Shown here: one piece after another, positions 58,788 through 64,000 of the stretch
Layout: every line of letters starts with the position of its first letter
Numbering within the stretch: the first letter of the stretch is position 1
Assembly: GCF_900115815.1 (NCBI RefSeq)
Contig: NZ_FOXV01000001.1
Location: 62,001-126,000 of the forward strand
DNA length: 64,000 nt
DNA from: Roseivivax halotolerans
GTDB taxonomy: Bacteria > Pseudomonadota > Alphaproteobacteria > Rhodobacterales > Rhodobacteraceae
Reading direction: 5' to 3'
Position numbers and translations under genes: made by a program
Notes under the pieces: generated by a model
Database searches by the model: none
What the model was told of the DNA's origin: nothing
Seen by the model: only the letters and a program-made list of their open reading frames with translations

Positions 58788-60170
58788 TTACGCAGCCTTT
58801 TTCATGTAGACCGACTTCGCGTTGACGAATTCCTTCATGCCGAAGCCGCCATGCTCGCGGCCATAGCCTGAATCCTTCACGCCGCCGAACGGCATGTTGG
58901 GGATCGCCACGTTGAACCCGTTCACGCAGACCATGCCGGTATCGAAATAGGTCGCGGCGAGCTTGCGGGCATAGTCCTCATCCTTCGAGAATATGCCGCC
59001 ACCGAGCCCGTAGCGGCTATCATTCGCGATACGCATCGCGTCCTCGTCATCTTTGGCCTTGATGACCGAGGCGACAGGACCGAAGAGCTCGTCGTCATAG
59101 GCCGGCTGCCCGGGTGCCACGTCGACGAGAACCGTGGCGGGGTAGAACGCGCCCGGCCCGTCCGGCACCTCGCCGCCGCAAAGAGCGCGCGCGCCCTTCG
59201 CGACGCTGTCCTTCACCTGATCGGCCAGCTCGTCGCGCAAATCGATCCGCGCCATAGGCCCGAGCTTGGTGGTCTCGTCCGACGGATCGCCCGTCTCGAT
59301 CGCGCCCATCTTCTCCGAGAAGCGCTCGACGAAGGCATCGTAATTCTTCTCGGTCACGATGAAGCGCTTGGCATTCACGCAGGTCTCGCCGTTATTGTAG
59401 ATACGGCCCGCGACGCAGGATTCGACCGCAAGATCGAGGTCGGCGTCGTCAAGGACCAGGTAGGCATCGTTCGAGCCGAGCTCGAGCACGCTTTTCTTCA
59501 ATACCGACGCGGCCTTCTCGGCCACCTTGCGGCCCGCGCCATCGCTGCCGGTGAGCGTCACGCCGCGCACGCGAGCGTTCTCGATGACCTTGTCGGATTG
59601 CTCGTGGCTGATCCGCAGAACGGTGAACAGGTTCTCCGGCAGACCCGCCTTCTGCATCAGATCCTCGAGGAAGAGGCCGCTGCCGGTGCAGTTCTCCGCG
59701 TGCTTCAGCAGGACGCCATTGCCGGCCATCAGGTTCGCGATGGCATAGCGGACCACCTGGTAACAGGGGAAGTTCCAAGGCTGGATACCGTAGATCACGC
59801 CGAGCGGCGCGTAGGTGATCACGCCCGTGCCACCCGGAATGTCGCGCTCTTCCTCAGCGAGCTCTTTCGGGCCGTTATCGGCAGTGAAGTCGCAGATCGC
59901 GGCGCATAGCTCGATCTCGTCGCGGCTGTCGCCAATGAGTTTTCCGACCTCACGGGTCATCAGCTGGGCGAAGTCTTCCTTGTTGTCCCGCAAGGCCTGG
60001 CCGACCGCGCGGATCTTCTCCGCGCGCGCCTCGAGGCTCTGGAGGCGCCAGTCGAGAAAGGCGTTGTGGCACGCCTCGACGGCATCGCGCGCCTCGGCAT
60101 CACTCATGTAGGAATATTCGGCAATCGGTTCGTCATTGGCCGGATTGATCGTCTGAATGTCGGCGGACAT
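58788..60170 (-). CDS. NAD(P)-dependent aldehyde dehydrogenase, succinate-semialdehyde type
   Basis: 460 residues. PLGVIYGIQPWNFPCYQVVR, the cofactor turn GVTLTGSDGAGRKVAE, catalytic Glu in VLELGSND (about 228) and catalytic Cys in NNGETCVNAKRF (about 263). ELGSND and the short N-terminus match the Sad/YneI type more than GabD. Likely oxidises succinate semialdehyde or a similar aldehyde. Single gene; repeat copies lie on both sides of it. Confidence 0.88.
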   Translation of the reverse strand: MSADIQTINPANDEPIAEYSYMSDAEARDAVEACHNAFLDWRLQSLEARAEKIRAVGQALRDNKEDFAQLMTREVGKLIGDSRDEIELCAAICDFTADNGPKELAEEERDIPGGTGVITYAPLGVIYGIQPWNFPCYQVVRYAIANLMAGNGVLLKHAENCTGSGLFLEDLMQKAGLPENLFTVLRISHEQSDKVIENARVRGVTLTGSDGAGRKVAEKAASVLKKSVLELGSNDAYLVLDDADLDLAVESCVAGRIYNNGETCVNAKRFIVTEKNYDAFVERFSEKMGAIETGDPSDETTKLGPMARIDLRDELADQVKDSVAKGARALCGGEVPDGPGAFYPATVLVDVAPGQPAYDDELFGPVASVIKAKDDEDAMRIANDSRYGLGGGIFSKDEDYARKLAATYFDTGMVCVNGFNVAIPNMPFGGVKDSGYGREHGGFGMKEFVNAKSVYMKKAA

Positions 60171-60257
60171 GAACTGCTCCTTGATTATCTGTCCCCGCTC
60201 AACGCGGCCAGCCGACTAGGTTTCCATCCTCACGTGAATGTGGCGCGCCACGCCCCC

Positions 60258-60311
60258 TTTCTTTGGATTGGCCCAAATACCCGCGGGGAGCGCGAGGGGC
60301 TGGCCCCTCGC
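60258..60311. repeat. Dispersed hairpin repeat, copy B
   Basis: TTTCTTTGGATTGGCCCAAA and ATACCCGCGGGG lead into a 9-bp hairpin (gcgaggggc 60292-60300 with gcccctcgc 60303-60311). The head matches copy A at most positions. A further inverted match, ccaatccaa (60374-60382), pairs with ttggattgg (60263-60271), hinting at a larger folded unit of about 120 bases. Confidence 0.6.
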
Positions 60312-60344
60312 TCCCTCGCGCTGTAGCGCTCGATACATTGCCCC

Positions 60345-60373
60345 TTGCAGACTCGGGGCAAGCTCCGTATACC
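60345..60373 (+). promoter_or_regulatory. Candidate promoter for rimP operon
   Basis: TTGCAG (60345-60350), 17-base spacer, TATACC (60368-60373). A moderate match only, but it is the best in the region and would give a leader of roughly 105 bases containing the terminator at 60427-60449. Confidence 0.35.
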
Positions 60374-60426
60374 CAATCCAACAGCGGCGTGCTGGGGTCC
60401 ACACCCGGCGCCCACCGGATCACATG

Positions 60427-60449
60427 ACCGGCCGCGGGCCGGTTTTTTT
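60427..60449 (+). terminator. Intrinsic terminator in the rimP leader
   Basis: accggcc (60427-60433) and ggccggt (60437-60443) form a perfect 7-bp stem with a three-base loop, running into seven T (60443-60449). It stands 35 bases ahead of the rimP start. The only upstream gene is on the opposite strand, so it either attenuates the rimP operon or ends a small RNA. Confidence 0.8.
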
Positions 60450-60484
60450 GTGTCCGCGTCCCAAACTACGCCAAGCAGGACCTT

Positions 60485-61072
60485 ATGTCTGACCTGATCG
60501 CAAAAACCTCGATGGACCGCCGGATCGCCGAGATCGCCGGCCCCGTGATCGAGGATCTCGGCTTCGAGCTGGTGCGCGTGCGTCTCCAGGGCGGCAAGTC
60601 GCCGCTCTTGCAGATCATGGCCGAGCGCCCCGATGGCGGGATCGAAGTCGATGAATGCGGCGAGATCTCGACGGCCGTTTCCGCCGTGCTCGACGTGGAA
60701 GATCCGATTCTCGACGCCTATACGCTCGAAGTTTCCTCGCCCGGTATCGACCGCCCCCTGACCCGCCTGAAGGATTTCGATACCTTCGAGGGCTACGAGG
60801 CCAAGCTCGAAACGCACGACCTCATCGACGGGCGCAAGCGCTTCAAGGGCGTTCTGGCCGGTGTCGAGGGCTCCGAAGTGCTCATCAATATCGAAGAAGG
60901 CACGGTGGGGCTGCAATTCGACTGGCTCGCCGATGCCAAGCTCGTCCTCACCGACGAGCTGATCCGCGAGATGCTGAAAGCGCGCAAGGACGCGGGCACC
61001 GAGCCCGACGACTTCGACCAATCCCGATTTGACGAAATCCTGGCCGATGATGGCGGCCCCGAGGAGGAGTAA
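60485..61072 (+). CDS. rimP: Ribosome maturation factor RimP
   Basis: 195 residues. [40 protein letters not shown] followed by [10 protein letters not shown], and an SH3-like C-terminal domain (about 95-160) are the RimP pattern. Needed for 30S assembly. The acidic C-terminal tail (DDGGPEEE) is family-typical in this group. Starts the rimP-nusA-ylxR-infB operon; nusA follows by five bases. Confidence 0.94.
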   Translation: MSDLIAKTSMDRRIAEIAGPVIEDLGFELVRVRLQGGKSPLLQIMAERPDGGIEVDECGEISTAVSAVLDVEDPILDAYTLEVSSPGIDRPLTRLKDFDTFEGYEAKLETHDLIDGRKRFKGVLAGVEGSEVLINIEEGTVGLQFDWLADAKLVLTDELIREMLKARKDAGTEPDDFDQSRFDEILADDGGPEEE

Positions 61073-61077
61073 GACGA

Positions 61078-62703
61078 ATGGCAATCACCTCTGCCAACCA
61101 GCTTGAGCTTCTGCAGACCGCCGAGGCGGTCGCGCGCGAGAAGATGATCGACCCCGGTCTCGTGGTCGAAGCGATGGAAGAGAGCCTCGCCCGCGCCGCC
61201 AAGTCGCGCTACGGCTCCGAGATGGACATCCGCGTGAAAATCGACCGTCGCACCGGCCGGGCGACCTTCACCCGCGTTCGTACCGTCGTCGACGAGGAAG
61301 AGCTGGAGAATTATCAGGCCGAGATGACCGTCGAGCAGGCCAAGCAATACCTCGCGGACCCGCAGATCGGAGACACCTACGAAGAGGAAGTTCCGCCGGT
61401 CGAGCTGGGCCGGATCGCCGCGCAAAGCGCCAAGCAGGTGATCCTGCAGAAGGTCCGCGAAGCCGAACGCGACCGCCAGTTCGAGGAATTCAAGGATCGC
61501 GCCGGCACCATCATCAACGGCGTCGTCAAGCGCGAGGAATACGGCAACGTCATCGTCGATATCGGCCGCGGCGAGGGCATCCTGCGCCGCAACGAGAAGA
61601 TCGGCCGCGAAGCCTACCGCGCCAATGACCGCATCCGCTGCTACATCAAGGATGTGCGGCGCGAGACGCGCGGGCCGCAGATCTTCCTGTCGCGCACCGC
61701 GCCCGAATTCATGGCCGAGCTCTTCAAGATGGAAGTGCCCGAGATCTACGACGGCATCATCGAGATCAAGGCCGTCGCCCGCGATCCGGGCAGCCGCGCC
61801 AAGATCGCCGTGATCTCCTATGACGGCTCGATCGACCCCGTGGGCGCCTGCGTCGGTATGCGCGGCTCCCGCGTGCAGGCGGTCGTGAACGAACTTCAGG
61901 GCGAGAAGATCGACATCATCCCGTGGAACGAGGATGTGCCGACCTTCCTCGTGAACGCGCTGCAGCCCGCCGAGGTCTCCAAGGTGGTTCTCGACGAGGA
62001 TGCCGAGCGGATCGAGGTCGTCGTGCCCGATGAGCAGCTGTCGCTCGCCATCGGCCGGCGCGGCCAGAACGTGCGCCTCGCCTCTCAGCTCACCGGTCTC
62101 GACATCGACATCATGACCGAGGAGGAAGAGAGCCAGCGCCGGCAGAAGGAATTCGAGGAGCGCACGCAGCTCTTCGTGGACGCGCTCGACGTGGACGAGT
62201 TCTTCGCCCAGCTCCTGGTCTCCGAAGGCTTCACCAATCTCGAAGAGGTCGCCTATGTGGAGATCGACGAGCTGACCGTCATCGACGGGGTGGACGACGA
62301 GACCGCCGAGGAGCTGCAGGCCCGTGCCCGCGACGTCCTCGAGGCGCAGGCCGCCGAAGCGCTGGAGCGTGCCCGCGCGCTCGGTGCGGAGGACAGCCTC
62401 ATTGAATTCGAGGGGCTGACACCCCAAATGGTGGAGGCACTCGCGAAGGACGACGTGAAGACGCTCGAGGATTTCGCGACCTGCGCGGATTGGGAACTGG
62501 CCGGCGGCTGGACCACGGTCGACGGACAGCGCACCAAGGATGACGGCGTTCTGGAGCCCTTCGAGGTCAGCCTCGAGGAAGCGCAGAACATGGTCATGAC
62601 CGCGCGCGTTCTTCTGGGCTGGGTCGACCCGACCGAGATCGAGACCGAGGCGGAAGGCGACGACGCCGCCGACGAAGGCTCCGAAGAGACCGAGGAGGCA
62701 TAA
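61078..62703 (+). CDS. nusA: Transcription termination/antitermination factor NusA
   Basis: 541 residues. N-terminal RNA polymerase-binding domain (about 1-125), S1 domain (about 135-200, [16 protein letters not shown]), two KH domains (with [20 protein letters not shown] and [14 protein letters not shown]), a pair of C-terminal helix-hairpin-helix repeats (about 360-500), and an acidic tail. It modulates pausing and termination, and in many bacteria autoregulates its operon, which bears on the terminator in the leader. Confidence 0.97.
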   Translation: MAITSANQLELLQTAEAVAREKMIDPGLVVEAMEESLARAAKSRYGSEMDIRVKIDRRTGRATFTRVRTVVDEEELENYQAEMTVEQAKQYLADPQIGDTYEEEVPPVELGRIAAQSAKQVILQKVREAERDRQFEEFKDRAGTIINGVVKREEYGNVIVDIGRGEGILRRNEKIGREAYRANDRIRCYIKDVRRETRGPQIFLSRTAPEFMAELFKMEVPEIYDGIIEIKAVARDPGSRAKIAVISYDGSIDPVGACVGMRGSRVQAVVNELQGEKIDIIPWNEDVPTFLVNALQPAEVSKVVLDEDAERIEVVVPDEQLSLAIGRRGQNVRLASQLTGLDIDIMTEEEESQRRQKEFEERTQLFVDALDVDEFFAQLLVSEGFTNLEEVAYVEIDELTVIDGVDDETAEELQARARDVLEAQAAEALERARALGAEDSLIEFEGLTPQMVEALAKDDVKTLEDFATCADWELAGGWTTVDGQRTKDDGVLEPFEVSLEEAQNMVMTARVLLGWVDPTEIETEAEGDDAADEGSEETEEA

Positions 62704-62710
62704 GCGGCCA

Positions 62711-63358
62711 TTGACCCGAGGCGGACGCAGCAAAGACCGCAGTGCCGGACCCGAACGGCGCTGCATCGCGACCGGAGAGGTTCTGCCTGTCGAGCGGCTG
62801 ATCCGCTTCGTCGTGGGTCCCGATGGCTCGATCGTGCCCGACATTGCCGGCAAGCTGCCGGGCCGGGGCATCTGGGTCTCTGCGACGCGCGGGGATATCG
62901 ACAAGGCGGCGGGCAAGAACCTCTTTGCCCGCGCCGCCAAGACAAAGGTATCGGTGCCCGAGGGACTGGCCGATAATGTGACGGATATGCTGGCCGAACG
63001 CGTGGTCAACCTCATCAGCCTCGCCCGCAAGTCGGGTGATGCCGTGGCGGGCTACGAGAAGGTCAAGGACTGGCTTCAGAAGGAAGAGGCCGAAGTCCTG
63101 ATCCAGGCCGAGGATGGCTCAGCCCGCGGCAAGACGAAGCTGTCGACTCCCCATTTCGGCACCTATATCGGGTGGCTCGGGGCTGACGAGCTCGGGCGCG
63201 CCTTCGGGCGAGATAAAGTGATTCATGCCGCGCTCGGCGCTGGCGGACTCACGAAACGTGTTGTAGAGGATGCCCGACGCCTGAAGGGCATGCGCACAGC
63301 CGGACTGGCGCAAGACGCGGCAGCAGGGGCTGCCGGAAAGGATAAGAGAGCTTCATGA
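62711..63358 (+). CDS. YlxR/L7Ae-like RNA-binding protein
   Basis: 215 residues. N-terminal YlxR (DUF448) domain with GPERRCIATGEVLPVERLIR and PGRGIWVSATR; C-terminal half resembles the L7Ae/L30e fold (ARKSGDAVAGYEKVKDWLQK then AEVLIQAEDGS). The two domains fused are typical of alphaproteobacteria. Start is a TTG at 62711; no ATG or GTG is available in a sensible position. Sits between nusA and infB and overlaps infB by four bases. Confidence 0.9.
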   Translation: MTRGGRSKDRSAGPERRCIATGEVLPVERLIRFVVGPDGSIVPDIAGKLPGRGIWVSATRGDIDKAAGKNLFARAAKTKVSVPEGLADNVTDMLAERVVNLISLARKSGDAVAGYEKVKDWLQKEEAEVLIQAEDGSARGKTKLSTPHFGTYIGWLGADELGRAFGRDKVIHAALGAGGLTKRVVEDARRLKGMRTAGLAQDAAAGAAGKDKRAS

Positions 63359-64000
63359 GCGAAAACGACGGCAAGAAGACATTGGGTGTACGCGGTGGTC
63401 CCCGTTCGGGATCGGTGAAGCAGAGCTTCAGCCACGGACGCACCAAGAACGTCGTGGTGGAGACCAAGCGCAAACGCGTCGTGGTGCCCAAGAGCAGCAC
63501 GGGACCGGCATCCAAGTCCGGCTCCGGTGATGCCGGGCAAAGCGCCGCGCAGCGAGCCGCGGCTTCGGCCAAGCGCCCCGCCGGTATTTCCGATGCGGAG
63601 ATGGAACGGCGTCTGAGAGCGCTGCAGGCCGCCAAGGCACGCGAGGCCGACGAACAGGCCCAGCGTGAAGCCGAGGAAAAGGCCCGCGCCGAAGAGCGCG
63701 AGCGCATGCGCGCCGAGAAGGAACAGAAAGAGCGCGAACAGCGTGAGGCCGAAGAGCGCGCCAAGGCAAAGGCCGAGGACGAGGAACGCCGCAAGCGCGA
63801 GGAGGCCGAAGCGGCCGAACGCGCCAAGGCCGCGCCCGCCCAGCCCGCGCCCGACGCCGATCCACAGAGTGCACGTGGCAAGGCAGCGCCCAAGACCACG
63901 AACAAGCCCGAGCGTGAGCGCGAAGATCGCAACCGCGCGCCGAAGGCTCGTGACGGCGGCCGCCGCTCCGGCAAGCTGACCGTCAGCCAGGCCCTTTCGG
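63355..64000 (+). CDS. infB: Translation initiation factor IF-2, 3'-truncated by window edge
   Basis: ATG at 63355 overlapping the ylxR stop; 215 residues visible before the window ends. SENDGKKTLGVRGGPRSGSV and KQSFSHGRTKNVVVETKRKR are the conserved alphaproteobacterial IF-2 N-terminus. A long charged helix rich in Ala, Glu and Arg (about 75-165) precedes the usual linker; the GTPase domain lies beyond the window. The final residues GGRRSGKLTVSQAL mark the approach to the IF-2 associated region. Confidence 0.93.
   Translation, partial: MSENDGKKTLGVRGGPRSGSVKQSFSHGRTKNVVVETKRKRVVVPKSSTGPASKSGSGDAGQSAAQRAAASAKRPAGISDAEMERRLRALQAAKAREADEQAQREAEEKARAEERERMRAEKEQKEREQREAEERAKAKAEDEERRKREEAEAAERAKAAPAQPAPDADPQSARGKAAPKTTNKPEREREDRNRAPKARDGGRRSGKLTVSQALS

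Noticed and set aside
60330-60425. tRNA-like or SRP-RNA-like folding in the rimP leader
   Set aside because: Hairpins are present but there is no T-loop consensus, no anticodon arm, and none of the conserved SRP core sequence.
60793-63030. Long minus-strand frame (745 codons) opposite rimP-nusA
   Set aside because: Antisense to certain genes; Leu/Asp/His-rich shadow produced by GC-biased third positions.
1-64000. CRISPR arrays, phage genes, transposases, integrases, toxin-antitoxin pairs
   Set aside because: Scanned for and not seen; the only repeats are the adhesin Ig modules and the two hairpin repeats near 58.7 and 60.3 kb.

Overview
This window is a stretch of GC-rich, densely packed alphaproteobacterial chromosome. 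The gene content points to the Rhodobacterales (roseobacter/Rhodobacter group): a bztABCD-type acidic amino acid transporter, an rpmH-rnpA-yidD-...-yidC-MOSC-engB-argB run, an ATP12/HAD phosphatase/RluC-like/CrcB run, rimP-nusA-ylxR-infB, and DUF2125 and DUF2927 proteins. There is no prophage, transposase, CRISPR array or rRNA operon. One tRNA gene (Arg, ACG) is visible.

Layout. 1-4245 (+): TelA, a DUF2927 lipoprotein, an SPFH/GYF_2 protein and a double zinc-ribbon membrane protein. This looks like an envelope-stress module related to Bacillus YdjG/YdjI. 4266-5620 (+): sugar kinase and D-aminoacyl-tRNA deacylase, closed by a terminator that overlaps the dtd stop codon. 5877-13771 (-): a type I secretion operon made of a 1067-residue Ig-repeat adhesin, a TolC-type lipoprotein, a LapB-type ABC exporter and an HlyD adaptor. 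A Crp/Fnr regulator lies upstream. 14995-16125 (-): Nudix hydrolase and a conserved unknown. 16420-25220 (+): a tightly overlapping chemotaxis operon (STAS, CheY, CheA, CheW, MCP, CheW, CheR, CheB, and a soluble protein with a decayed chemoreceptor tip). 25453-29148 (-): tRNA-Arg, an orphan histidine kinase, a MerA/Lpd-like flavoprotein and a TVP38 membrane protein.

29475-38823 (+, sodC on -): ribosomal protein L34, RNase P protein, YidD, small proteins, SodC, TtcA, a c-di-GMP phosphodiesterase, YidC, MOSC protein, EngB, ArgB and SixA. 38872-46332 (-): the amino acid ABC transporter, then ATP12, HAD phosphatase, pseudouridine synthase and CrcB. 46441-49979 (+): multicopper oxidase, a taurine-pyruvate-type aminotransferase and a GNAT enzyme, facing a BCCT transporter (-). 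52112-54011 (-): HU protein and AMP nucleosidase. 54123-55690 (+): topoisomerase IB, a 17-codon leader ORF and a GNAT enzyme. 55709-60170: a DUF2125 protein (-), an SDR and an enoyl-CoA hydratase (+), and an aldehyde dehydrogenase (-). 60485-64000 (+): rimP, nusA, ylxR and the 5' part of infB.

The points most worth a second look are the SPFH/zinc-ribbon/TelA module, the chemoreceptor-like protein that closes the che operon, a terminator sitting in the leader of rimP-nusA-infB, two tiny ORFs with near-perfect Shine-Dalgarno sites, and two copies of a hairpin-forming dispersed repeat. All function calls rest on reading motifs and gene order; no database search was run.
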